DNA of 64,000 nucleotides from Aphrocallistes beatrix. Lineage: Eukaryota > Porifera > Hexactinellida > Sceptrulophora > Aphrocallistidae. Position 1 is the stretch's first letter. Each line of letters starts with the position of its first letter. Below are positions 10,611 to 22,400 of the stretch, piece after piece. The DNA is taken from NCBI GenBank assembly GCA_963281255.1, contig OY725490.1:558001-622000 (forward strand). The letters run 5' to 3'. The position numbers and the translations under genes were made by a program. The notes under the pieces are model-generated. The model saw only the letters and a program-made list of their open reading frames with translations. It was not told the origin of the DNA and made no database searches.

Positions 10611-11210
10611 GTTATGTAATAAAAGAGAGACGCCCAATGGTGGCTAATCCCCGATAACTCATAAAATAATCGCATTTATTCATGTTGCAATAGTATTGAA
10701 TTAATCATGCTATAATCACTGTATAATTTATAAAGTAATCAGTTGTATCATAAAGTAATCATAAGTATTCTTAATGCATAATAAACTGTACCAACGAACA
10801 TAGATTGATTGTAATCACATTTGAATACGTGTAATCGCCTAATTACTATCAGCTGATTGCTAGCGGACAGCCAATCACTTGATGCCTTTCTTAGCTACTT
10901 GTGTGTCGCGTGAAGTTAGTGCTCTATAGGAGAAGAGGTGTAAAAATATTCATAAGAATATAAAGAGGATAAGAGCGATAGTTCCATACTAAATACTACG
11001 TCTCGACTAATTTCATTGCAACGAATTTCTATTGCGCTGTAGTACTATATAAAGCAATGACCATTACATATATCCATGGTGTTAAATGTGTGAGATTGTA
11101 TACTGAAATACAGACTACGGGAATTTGATTGGGTATTCAGATTAGATTACACAATACTCAATAGAGAATGCGACAATTTCACTGGTCATTTTACTATCTA
11201 CATCAGATAA

Positions 11211-11426
11211 TTAGGTATAAATATGATTGGCTATTCTAACACCTTTAAAATTGTCTCTGTCGTTATTGTAGACTGCGCGCCTATCTCTGAAGGAGAACTT
11301 AGAGTTAGAATAGGCGCCTTTCTTGTGAAGCTTAGAAGTGTCGGCTCTACCATACGAACCTCGACTACGGTAACTCGTCCCGTTAGAAACACTGCAAACA
11401 CAAATAATAACAAACATAAACATCAA
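11211..11426 (-). CDS. Possible small secreted peptide (71 aa), repeat-associated
   Basis: Minus-strand ORF with an N-terminal hydrophobic run (MMFMFVIICVCSVSNG) that resembles a signal peptide, followed by a basic, Tyr/Arg/Asn-rich tail (residues 17-71). A plus-strand copy at 49165-49290 keeps the same frame and almost the same stop over the last 35-40 residues without indels (FSFxDRxAxYxNxRDNF and GVRIANHI), although several residues differ. A third copy at 480-600 is broken. The conserved frame argues for coding; association with a dispersed repeat argues for caution. The TTTGCAG inside the hydrophobic run could be a splice acceptor instead. Confidence 0.35.
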   Translation of the reverse strand: MMFMFVIICVCSVSNGTSYRSRGSYGRADTSKLHKKGAYSNSKFSFRDRRAVYNNDRDNFKGVRIANHIYT

Positions 11427-11719
11427 GATAGACTTGGTTGTTTACTCCCGCACCTGACGTTGTGTTTTCTGTGTACTTGTTGTTGATCTTGCATGTCTTG
11501 TTGTTGTTTACAAGAGTCGTTTTCTTTACTTAAATATCCTAAACAAACTCGAATCAACCAAACAATCTCACTTATTTTCATGGCTAATCCGTGGCCTTCG
11601 TAATACAAGGTTAATTTACAAACTCAAAAAATTGGACCAGGGATAGAACTGAGGCCATTGATTAAATACAGGATCTCTCAAAATCATCAATTATGCAGGA
11701 TATGCTTAATATTGTACTA

Positions 11720-12018
11720 CAGAGTTGCACGCGGGCCGAAATTTGTAACCGCGGCCCGCAAGAAGCCCGCATAAATATTTTTGGCCCGTTTTGTAAGTTA
11801 CTAACTATAGAGAGACACTTAGGGAATCCTTTTATGGGAGTGAGTTTCTGCAAACACAAATAAGTGGAAACTAATAAAGTTCCATTTACGTAAGTATTCC
11901 TTAATTGGTACCTCGTGACAATTAAAAACATTGTCTCGGTTGTCATCGCGGGGAGTCCTGCCAAGATTTCCGACCGCGGAGCCCGCAACCTATTATATTC
12001 GGCCCGCGTGCAACTCTG
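11720..12018. mobile_element. hAT-like MITE
   Basis: Termini CAGAGTTGCACGCGGGCCG / CGGCCCGCGTGCAACTCTG are perfect inverted repeats. Flanking 8-mers TTGTACTA (11712-11719) and CTGTACTA (12019-12026) differ at one base and fit an 8-bp target duplication. Confidence 0.8.
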
Positions 12019-12238
12019 CTGTACTACCAGCTTATATAAGCATGGTATCGAACTAATGTATCCGTTTTCAAAATTGCGATGAGATCAAGTAGTTGTTTAA
12101 GAAAATCGTAAAATCGCTAAAGTCGGTTCTAAAAATGGCTATTGTGCAACAAAATGATGACTTATCGAGTATTGAAAACGGATATATCTACTTCGATACC
12201 ATCTTTATATACAGTAGTTACTATAATACTCTTATATA

Positions 12239-12745
12239 CAGTCGACTCTCGTTAACACGTACACCAAGGGACCGTGGAGATTTGTACTCCTTATCCGGAG
12301 TACGTATTAACCGAAGTACGTACATAGCCACATTTGTCCAAAATACTTAATATACATAGTGATAACTACGTGAGAGTATGAAATTGTACTTGTCAAATAG
12401 AGAACTCATTATCCATGTTGTATTAACGAGATTCGACTGTATTTACATTGAGAAATATCTGTCTAGTATCTATCTACGTACATACTACGTACCATATTCA
12501 AAGTGCTCGTAGGCACACTCCTGTTCGTACTATCCGTGTTCGTATTAACCGATGTATTTAGTATTGAAAACGCACTGAAGGGGACCCACAAATCGTACTT
12601 ATTATCCGATATTTCGTCTTATCCGTGTTCGTGTTACCGGAGTTTGTTTGTATATATTTTGCCATAGATTAGGTTGGGGAATCAAAACTTGTACTTCTTA
12701 TCCGATTGTACTCTTTATCCGTGTTCGTATTAACGAGAGTCGACT
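12239..12745. mobile_element. Two adjoining pogo-like MITEs (CAGTCGACTCTCGTTAA family)
   Basis: The first copy spans 12239-12439 with TA on both sides (CAGTCGACTCTCGTTAA... / ...TTAACGAGATTCGACTG). The right end of a second copy closes at 12745. Related copy at 46869-47060. Confidence 0.6.
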
Positions 12746-13173
12746 GTAGTATAATATACTACGTATTTATACAAAATCTGGACTCTAAGATGTGTTTTCA
12801 ATTGATATTACCTCGGTTAATACGAACTCCAGATAAGGCGAACAAATTTGACGGTCCTTTGGTGTTCAAATTAACGAGGTTATATTGTAGGGCAAAAATA
12901 TAAGTTAGGTCTGACGAAAGTTTGTTTTAAAAAAGGTCAAAATATCTGCCAAAAATATTCTTAAATAGTATAAATTTATTCTTATAAAGAATAAATATTA
13001 AATTGGGGATGGGGATTGGAAACGTATTCTTATATGGTGAATATTCTTATACTATAGTATATTCCTATATGGTGTATCCACTGTATGTTGTTAATAAAGT
13101 CTTAAAGTATATCCCGAATGGTTGACGATTTTGGAACAATCCTGTATTTACTCAATAGACTTCGGTCTTATCC
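12746..13173. other. 3' flank of LARP4
   Basis: No genes. On the minus strand an AATAAA lies at about 12975-12980, roughly 200 bp beyond the LARP4 stop, and could serve as its poly(A) signal. Confidence 0.35.
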
Positions 13174-16100
13174 CTAGTCCAAATTCAAGAAACTGTGAAT
13201 TTGCTTGTAAACAAAGATCACAGTAGTCCTATAGTGAATACCATTAGATAAATTATCAGAATTATCTTTGTAGAAACTGTGTCGTTCTGAGTGGTCAAAA
13301 GTGTCGATAGGGGATTCTGGTTGTGTCGGGGAAGGAGGGAGGTAGTTCGCCGCTTCTGGGAGAGGTGGCGGAGGAGGAGGTGGCAGTTTCTGTGCCATCT
13401 GTGCATACGACAACTTTTCACACTTCAAAACATCCTAAATATAGTAACAACACGTTCATATCTAGGAAAGTTATATAAATAGCAGAGAGATGAGGATACC
13501 TTGTCTCCACTTTCAGATCTACTCCTGGAGGTGTCAGATTGTGGCACAGATTGAGATGTGTCGGAAGTGCTAAGCGATTTGGGTTTCTTTCCGCGCCCAA
13601 TTGGTCTTGTATTCTCACCTCCAGCCCTTCACCAATAAACAACCAATCAGATGGGAGATCGGATAAACATGAGATATACTGTGCAAACAAACAAACAAAC
13701 AAACAAACAAAACACAAATAAACAAACACAAATAAACAAACAGATGTGTAAACAACTCACTTGTACACAGTTCTCTCCCCTACTCCCTCCCCAACCACTT
13801 CACACCTTCCCCTACCCCTCCCGATAGCAACGGGGGGGTTGGCTGCGGAATGTCTGAGCTGAGGAGAAGAGACGGAGGTTTGTCCCTTTCGGACAATATC
13901 AGAGAGGGTTTTATTCGTCGGCTCTGCGATTGTCTGAGTACCAGGGACATTCCAGGGGGAGATATGGTTGCCAGGGCTGGTGGGGAGTGGTGGGAAAGTG
14001 TCACTGTCCATTTTGGGAGTTGGAATCTTGAGAAGTGTAAGATTCAATTATATTGGCTAATAGAGCTCGACGATTGATTGGTGAATTTAATGGCTATCTA
14101 GTACAAACTTCCCATTGGTCAGTTCCTACTTACTCGTTCTGTTTTCTTGTCTTCCCGCGTAGAACTCTTCCCTTTCCGTTTCCCGCCCCTTCCCTCTCCA
14201 TGACTGTGTCCCTCAGAAGAGTGGTCGTGTGTCCCCTCCAGCTGTCCCTCCTCCCGTCCAAGTGGAGAAGTGGCAGAAGATTGGTGTCGCAGATTGGGCG
14301 GGGAAGCGGGAATGTAGTCAGAAGTGCCATTCTTGGTGACAGGAGCTCCGAGGTAGTCGTGCTTAGGGAAGAACCGCTGAATCGGGATTATCCTAGGAAC
14401 TGTAAGAGCATCTAATTAGGCCTATTCCGAACCAACCAATCAGAAATGGATGATTTAGCACCAGGGTTGCCGTGGGAATGGAATTTCAATCCCCATCCCA
14501 TTCCCACAGGATTTCTGTGGGAATACCCACAAAAACCCACAGGAAACCTCACAAAAAACCCACAGAAACCCACAAGAAAACGGGATTGCCCAATTTCCGG
14601 GACGGGACGGGACCGTCCCGGAAATTAAGCATGCCCCAAGAAAACCCACAAAAACCCACAGAACCCACATGTGGGAATACCCATAGGCTTAAAGTCATTC
14701 CCATTCCCATCCCATATGGGAATACCCATGGGAAAACCCACAGATTCCCATTCCCACGGCAACCCTGTTTAGCACCGTGATATCGAGATCGTAATATTTT
14801 GAGATATCGTAGCATTCCGAGATTTTCTTTCGCTTCCTCGAGTGGCCTTGTGGTTCAATCGGTTTCATCGTAACTCGATAACCACCACCACCAAATTGTG
14901 GTATATGACACAATTTGATGGCACGAGACACAATTTATTGTGGTAGAACCCCATATGGACCATAATTGGAAAATATAACTAATCCATGGTCCATATGGGA
15001 TTCTACCATAGTAAATTGTGTCATATGCCACAATTTGGCGGCGGTATTTATCGAGTTACGATGAAACCGATTGAACCACAAGGCCACTTGAGGAAGCGAA
15101 ACAAAATCTCGGAAATCTCAAAATATTACAATCTCAAGATATCACGCAACAGGCCTATCCCGAATCAACCAATCAGAAAGCACAGGATTGAATGAATTCC
15201 AGATATCAGATTGAAACTCATTGAGAAGACGATTGGTTACATAGGTTACTTACATATGACCGATTTCATGTAACTGTTGTAGAGGGGAACCGGTTCCAGT
15301 GGACTCCATGCCGGTACAGGATTTGGCAGGTACTGTATCTATATATAGAACGATAACCTATTGGTCAGTACACAACTTTAGTCATATGTCGCTAAATATA
15401 ACTCACAGGAATTGTGGGCATGTTGTACATTGAGAACTGATCGTAAGCAGGAACTGTGTTGAATTGAGTTGCCTATGGAACGTATCACGCATGTATTATT
15501 AATAGAACACAAGAATGCTATTAATAGAACACTCACCAGCTCGTTCGTGTTAGAGTTGGGTTGTGAAGTGGAGGCGGATTTAATTCTAGGCTATAAATAG
15601 AACACAAATGATAGGTTACATATATGGAACGGCAGTTAATTAATAAATAAATCAAAAAAATAAAGTTAATTAAAAAAATTAAAAATATAACATTTCTATA
15701 TTTATCTAGTGGATAGAGGCAAACTCGAATCCTGTATATACGATATCATCATCTCTCAAATAACTGACATAAGAAAATGTTTAAAATGTTTTCTATGACA
15801 TTTATCAAAGAAATGAGAAATTTCTTTTATACAAAAAGCGTTTTTATCAAACATGTGACAATAGCAATCAAAGAATAATGTAGTAGGCCGAGACGCTCCT
15901 TTAGGCGTAAGATCTTAAACCCAAATATGTTTAGGAGCGTTTAATTTAGAATATTATCGATTTAGGAATATGAACAATTATGGATTTGAGAATAGGAGTT
16001 TATCTCTGGTATATACTCAGGGGTTTATCTAGGTGCTCGGTCGGCACTTATAGGTGCCAGTCTGGTATCGTCCGAGGAGCCAAGGTGCTTGCAGTGTGAT

Positions 16101-18452
16101 TCGATTTTGGTCCCGGGTTGCTATCACTCCTGGAATTACAGGATAAACCATTGTTTGGGTTCTATATAACTTTTATCAACTCCAAAAAAGTGCCGGATTG
16201 GAAAATCCTAGATAAACCCATGTATATACCTGAGTCAATGCATGACCAAAAATTAGTAAATATGAGTTTGCACTAGTAAAAGTCAATCAAATCGGAGTAG
16301 AAGATAGTACGAGTCAAGATAAATTAGTAAACATGAGTAAATGAAGTAAAATGTCAGTGCAGTGAATATCAGAGATCGCACTGGAATGAGAAAGAATGGC
16401 AGCTGTCACTGAAGCAGAACTCACATAGATTGGCTTCCCATTGAACGTCTTATTAATCACGAACTGATAGGCACAAGCAGTGTCTGCTTCATTATCAAAT
16501 CGTATCATCCAATTGTTGTTCATGCTGTACTCCACTCTGCCCTTCACATCCGGTACCCCTTCTCCCTGGAAGAGGGCCTCCACTTCCTCTTGGGGTGTGG
16601 CGTCTGGGATGTCTCGTAGCAGGAGCACACAGCGTTTAGAGTTAGTGCGAACCTTGACAAGATAAATTTAGGATAAAAGAGATATTCCATATATGGTAGT
16701 GCGATTGTATGAGTGGAATATTTTGATATTTTCTATTATTCCATTATAAACGAATTTTTAGAGTTAATAATATCATTGAAAGTTACTGAAGTGAAACATT
16801 CGTTTCAAATCAACATTCTCAACTTTTATAGCCAAAATTATTGCGAAATTCTCAGGAAACATTTGCCATAAAGATAGTCAGCAGTCTTCACTACCAAATA
16901 ATCTATTGTGAAAAGAGTTCGATTCGTTTGGGGTCCCTGACAGTAAAATTAATTAGTGGGGTTGTCAGTGACCCCTAGCAACTCCTAGCAACCCCTGACA
17001 CCCCCTAGCAACCCCTAGCAACCGCTTGTAACCTCAGCAATGCCTTAGCTACGCTTATGCTATTACTGCGGTTTATAAATTTCAACTAATGCCACTCTTT
17101 AACACTACGATTAGTAACCCACTGTAGAGCTGCATCTCAATATTCGATTGTCCAATCAGATTCGTGGCATCTCTTATTCTGATTGGCTAATCAGAAAACT
17201 AATATTCCACTCATTTGATTGGATAATCACAGGAAGTACCTTGGTCTCGCTGGGGTCCATTTCCAGCTGTGTGGAGGATCTGAGTGCAGTCCGTATCAAC
17301 TCCATGTCTCCTGTCAAATTCTTCACAGCTGGGAAGGATGCCAGCGTTGCTAAGGTGACGAACTGGTCTCCGTCCCTCTGTGATACTATAAACAGACATT
17401 CCAGAAGGTACAGGCAGTAGCCTAGCAACGGTAATGAGTATGGGTATGTATGAACTCACGTAAGTACTGATCGTTCCAATAATTCTCACTAAAAGAAATA
17501 ACATCAGCGTTCTAATGTCGTTATAGCTTGATCACAAGTTTTAATTCGAGTTATACTTTCAAAGAAATAAGGTCGCTTTTATTTAAGAATTTCTAAACAT
17601 TTCTTACTGTTTAGGATTTTCTGATTTTAACACAGTAGATGATTGGTTAGCTTTCGCTTCATTAAAAATAAGTCCTGAGCCAATAAAAATGAGGAATTTT
17701 ATGAGACAATAAGTCCGTCATATGGTACAACTCGGGCAATCATAATGCAATCTACCATTGGCAGTGGAATAACAGAACCAGGAGTATGTCCCAGTGAAAT
17801 CAACTACACTGGCACACCCTTTCCTCAGCCTGGGTTCTGATAGGCTAGCTAGTTATTTCAATATAGAAAGGGAGGAAAAGGCTTTTGATTGGCTTATTCT
17901 ATCAATTCTAAAATTTCCCACTCAAACATAGCTCAATAAAGTTTAGAGATTCTAGAAGACTAGAATAAATAGAGTAGCTAATTATAGCTTTTCGTCTATA
18001 TTTAGAGTTTCTAGAACCATACCATATAAGGAAATAATGGGGCGTAATAGCCTAATTGAAATGCAGTGTATTTATACATAACTACTTTCCTTAACGACGG
18101 AAGGAGACAATGGAATGGAAACTAACTTTGAGAAGTAATACTCTATCTGTCTCTGTATCTTCTCGCAGAGGTCACGAGATTGGGCGCCATTTCTCCCACC
18201 CGCCCGCTCGACACACTCCTGCTCTCCAACACTGCAATCTGATTGGCTAGCTTCCGTCTGAGAGTTCTCTATACTCGCATTCTGATTGGCTGTCTCTATC
18301 CCGTCCTGGTTACCAGAATTACCACTTGGAATGTGTGCCTTGTCAACCTCTTCCTGAGGCATAAGAGACAAACTCTCCATTTTTTCTGTGTCAAGTGGCT
18401 GAGAAGTGGCAGAGTGGGTTTCATCTCCGTTCGAGTGATTGGTTGTGGCCAT
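13174..18452 (-). CDS. LARP4: La-related protein 4 (LARP4), 11 exons
   Basis: RNA-binding protein; family members bind poly(A) and PABP in the cytoplasm and stabilise mRNA. Exons (high to low): 18452-18127, 17488-17460, 17385-17240, 16652-16425, 15590-15537, 15472-15407, 15338-15254, 14399-14134, 14026-13761, 13626-13500, 13434-13174. All joins are in phase: 617 aa against about 720 in vertebrates. The La motif (about 98-165) contains IEYYFSNENYW and SQRDGDQF. A 29-nt microexon supplies ENYWNDQYL. An RRM-like fold follows (168-243; RCVLLLRDIPDATPQEEV). Then a WSP block, a GRGGKRKGK basic patch, DTFPPLP (409-415), LSDIVRKG (441-448) and, near the end, EKLSYAQMAQKL with a proline run, all LARP4 landmarks. 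Start: ATAATGG context. I see no clear N-terminal PAM2. The acceptor of exon 10 (13626) was chosen by phase; AG at 13621 is an out-of-frame alternative. Confidence 0.93.
13684..13742. repeat. (CAAA)n microsatellite in LARP4 intron 9
   Basis: Tandem CAAA units with a few variants. On the transcribed strand it forms a (TTTG)n tract ahead of exon 10. Confidence 0.85.
14462..14767. mobile_element. hAT-like MITE in LARP4 intron 7
   Basis: Perfect inverted termini CAGGGTTGCCGTGGGAATGG. Exact 8-bp target duplication TTTAGCAC at 14454-14461 and 14768-14775. The interior is built from repeated ACCCACA/CCCATTCC words and contains a nested GGGACGGGACGG palindrome (14590-14632) related to the element at 60346-60444. 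Confidence 0.9.
14776..15146. repeat. Long imperfect palindrome (fold-back element)
   Basis: Left arm 14776-14960 and right arm 14985-15146 are reverse complements over nearly their whole length, with CGTGATATCGAGAT at one end and ATCTCAAGATATCACG at the other and a short spacer near 14970. It lies in LARP4 intron 7 immediately next to the hAT-like MITE. Confidence 0.8.
15880..15960 (-). repeat. Fragment of the 1015-1210 repeat family, inverted
   Basis: GAGACGCTCCTTTAGGCGTA...TTTAGGAGCGT is the reverse complement of the right end of that family. LARP4 intron 4. Confidence 0.5.
16965..17040. repeat. Degenerate 10-bp tandem repeat (CCTAGCAACC)
   Basis: About six units of CCCTAGCAAC with variants, in LARP4 intron 3. 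Confidence 0.7.
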
Positions 18453-18856
18453 TATAAATTCAAACCTAATCTAACCTAATAATCTAAATATAGAATAAAG
18501 TTATAAATAGAACAGTGATAAGAACTGAATTTCAGGCTTTGAGATGTGTTATCAATGATTGCCAGGAGTTTCATAGAATCTAATGAGAAGTTATTATAGG
18601 AGTCCAGACATAGGCCCAATAATGTTGTGAAGCCACCCATAATCACTCTATTATACAGAGAACCATCCTGTCATGAAATATTAGGTGATAAGCCATTCAG
18701 CGATCATAACCTAGTTACGCCGATGAATCCAGGAATTTATACGAGAGGTCTGTGATTGGAAAGGATGTTATCTAACTTTTGAAAAACTCAAAAATGAATT
18801 TGCGGGTGTTTGGGGGTATGCTCTGACAAAGGTGAGAATTTGAGCATTTTGAAATA

Positions 18857-18941
18857 CAGTGGAATTTTCTTATTAGCAACTTCGCGTATTAGAAACCATT
18901 TTATGAGCAAAACTCGAGTTGCTAATAAGCGAATTCCATTG
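18857..18941. mobile_element. Short pogo-like MITE copy (CAGTGGAATT family)
   Basis: CAGTGGAATTTTCTTATTAG ... CTAATAAGCGAATTCCATTG with TA on both sides; an internally deleted sister of 1686-1844. It lies between LARP4 and USO1, in the spacer 18453-19402, which otherwise shows nothing beyond LARP4's presumed promoter. Confidence 0.65.
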
Positions 18942-19402
18942 TATTTTGGTTCAATAGATTTGCCAATGTTCAAGAAATAACTAGGAAATGCATACATTTA
19001 GCGACTTTAGAAATTCGAATCTGATTGGCTATGCTGGTGCGTATTTTAAACTCTTCTTAATCTACCGTTAACATAATAAATAGAGGCAAAAAACAGTATA
19101 GATGCCTATCAACGGGGAGAGGTCATTAGAATGTGGTCAGGCGCTGTTCCCTATAAATAGATTTTAATTAAAGTTTCAACGTAGGAGTTTTTGATTATGC
19201 AATCATACTCAAATCAAATCATTTTACGGCACAAATGGCTAATTATAGAACAAGGATGGCAGAGTAGTGTGAAATTGTGTCGCTATTTTCTCATCTATGA
19301 CTACTCAAACGCGTGATAGGAATGTGTCTAGAGCAATGACGCCATAACATAGTTAATAACTCCACAATCTCAACAGCCAATATAAATACACAGCTCAGAG
19401 TG

Positions 19403-22400
19403 TCAGAACTGACTAGCGGACAGATTGCCAGGTGGTTGGGAAAAGTGGCTGTCCTGGAAAGTTGTGAAAAGTTCTGAAGCGCTCCCAGGCACTCCGGAGG
19501 TGTCAAATCTGGGTTCAGGCGGCAGTGAAGCGTCGTATCCGTTCTGGAAGGTGTGAAGTGGTTGAAGTGGCAATTCAGTGTCGGGATCTGTGTCTGATTC
19601 GCCACCTGAGGACACATTGTGTCCCGCCTCTTCCAGTCGGGTCTTGTAGCGACGCACTTTGATGTCGAGGTCTGCCAGGTACATCAACAGCTCTTCCTGC
19701 TCCTTCTCTAAACACGAGAATTATGTTTGTTTGTTTATTTGTTTGTTTTGTTTGTTTGTTTGTTTTGTTTTTTGTTTGTTTATTTGTTTGTTTATTTGTT
19801 TGTTTGTTTGTTTGTTTGTTTGTTCGTTTGTTTGTGTTTGTTTATTTGTTTTTTGTTGATTTGTTTGTTTGTTTGTTTGTTTGTTTGTTTGTTTGTTTGT
19901 TTGTTTGTTTGTTTGTTTGTTTGTTTGTTTGTTTGTTTGTTTGTTTGTTTATTTGTTTGTTTGATGTTTTATGCCAGATTATTATCTGTTACAAGTACTC
20001 TCCTCACCTAACACTTCATTCCTATTGGTCAGCTCCCTCACAGAAGGAGACACATCAAAGCACTGCTCTAGCTCAGGACTAGATCTCACGTGGTGGCTCA
20101 TGCCACTTGACACTTCTCCTTCCAGCTGGGACACACGAGCCCTCAGAGAATCCACCAGCTGTCTGCATTCCAATCTCTCCCTCTCTGACGACATCAGTTG
20201 ATTCTGCAGCTGATCTGTCTATAAATAGGACAGGAGCTGATAAGAGAAAGAACCAATCACATTCGCACAGAACTTCAGTCATAAATTATACAATTCTACT
20301 TGTGTAGATAGATATCATGAAAACTGTTCCCTGATTAGTCAATCGCTCCCATTGCTCGAACCAATCAGATTCGTGATATAAGAATTCACGCAGTGAATAG
20401 CTCAGTTTAACAAACGCGCATAAAACCTGAACTAATCTTAGAGTTGGGGTATATTCTATTTATAGTCAAGCCTCCACATTCCTATGGTATCCCAGCACGA
20501 ATGAGTCATCAAATTCCTATAGTGTAAACCAGGTGTGTCAAACTCGAATCGGATAGTGGGCCAATTTCATAACCCCAGCTCTTCCCCTGCCATGATAGAA
20601 ACGAATAAATTTTAACTACTGATTCGTTCGATTATAATATTTTTTCGCAACTGACTGGCGGGCCACCAGTTTGACACGCCTGGTTTAAACCTTGCCTAAG
20701 CCTAGGAAGATTTGTCCCCAGTTGAGCGAAACCTAACTGGGTCAAACTTAATTGAGCGAAGTATTCAATGGATTGATAGCCAGGATTAGACTTGAATTCT
20801 CTACTGTGTGTGATGTGCTGGCATATGTCGGACAACTTCTTAATTTCCTTTCCTATTACACCTTATGCGAATCGACGGAATAAGCCCTAATTTGAAGTTG
20901 GAATAAGACCTAAACCTGCAAATACGAATAAGACCTAAAATGCCACACAGTGCCCCCTCATGAAATAAAAATGTCACTTTCACGCTCAGTTGGAGACTAT
21001 TTCAAACCTACTTATACATATCACTCTTCAAAATACTCACATTCGTTCTCCCTCCAATTTTAAGTTGTCGGACAAATATCATAGGTTTGAGTATTAGTAG
21101 AATCAAAATAAATTCGTTCAATTGAGTTTCGCTCAACTGGGAAACTCCCTAGGAACGTTACTTAAGGATAGGAATGTTACTTATTTATTTCCGATTGAGT
21201 TATTTTAGGCGGGGAAGCCATATAAAAGCGGGGTAGTTACTATAAATAGAAAATATCCTAAAGCTTACTCGGGATTTATAACCTGTTAAAATGATATGAT
21301 AAAATTGGAACAAATCATTCGATATTTCCAGCACAAATTTCATGAGATTCCTTGAATAAGCGCGTGATTCAATTATAATATAATAAATATCCACCTTAAA
21401 ATTGTCCAATCATGGTTCAGGAATAGACATTATTGTGGCTCCAAATCATTGCACCTAAATGCCACTAAATATGTCCCATGCAGGGTACTATACATCCCTC
21501 CAGAGACACGCTCCTAGTTTCAAACCCATACATACGCCTAAATCGCTAAATAGCATTATATTATAGGGCAGGGCTGTCCAACTATATTTACTTCGGGCCG
21601 CAACTACTTCATACCATTTAGTGGCGGGCCGCAATACAGGGGCGTGCACTTGGAATGGGTATGGATAGAGGCATTTTGGACAAATTGTATCGTGAACAAT
21701 AGAAGCTAATATACTATAACGAATGATAAAATAAGGCAATCATGGTGCGAATAATACTTGTGGAAGAAAACGAGATGCATTATATGGAAAAATTTGGAGA
21801 ATTTGTCTAAAAGTGGATAAAAAAGGGGGAGATTGAAGCAGGCAACGCGGCGGGCCGCACAAAGCAAGGTCGCGGGCCGCCTGTTGGACAGCGCTGTTAT
21901 AGGGTAAATTGGGTAATATTCTAGATTTTCACGCTCCCAAACACTTTAAGGCTTAAACTCATACGCCTAAAGGAGCGTCTCGCGCTCCTAATTAATCCTT
22001 TGGTCCCATGTTCCAATCAACTAATGGTGTGAAATCGTTACATATTCATTCAATTGAGTTTCGCCAAGTTAGGTTTCGCTCAAGTGGGAAACCCCCTAGG
22101 AACGTAACTTAAGCATAGGAATGTTACTTATTCATTTCCAGCTGAGTCATTTTAGGCGGGGAAGCCATATAAAAGAAAATATCTCAAAGCTTACTCTGGA
22201 TTTATAACCAGTTAAATCATGGTTCAGAAATAGACATTGTTGTTTCTCCAAATCATTCCACAAAATATGTCCCATGTTCCGCTCAACTATTGGTATGAGA
22301 ATATTTATCAATATCAACATGAGTATAAAGGTGTTAAATGTGACACCTGTATCTGATGCTGTCGCACATGCGACCTCAAGTTCTCCAACTCTGAATCTTG

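Noticed and set aside
13418..13729. 103-codon minus ORF overlapping LARP4 exon 10
   Set aside because: Wrong frame: the phase-compatible reading continues from exon 9 and gives a Ser/Asp-rich LARP4-like stretch, while this frame does not connect to exon 11.
14843..14890. tRNA-like A-box words in the LARP4 palindrome
   Set aside because: No matching B box, no cloverleaf and no anticodon arm; the similarity is limited to GTGGCCTTGTGGTTCAA-type words.
19659..20082. Long Phe/Val/Cys/Leu-rich ORFs
   Set aside because: They are translations of the (GTTT)n microsatellite in USO1 intron 12 in several frames.
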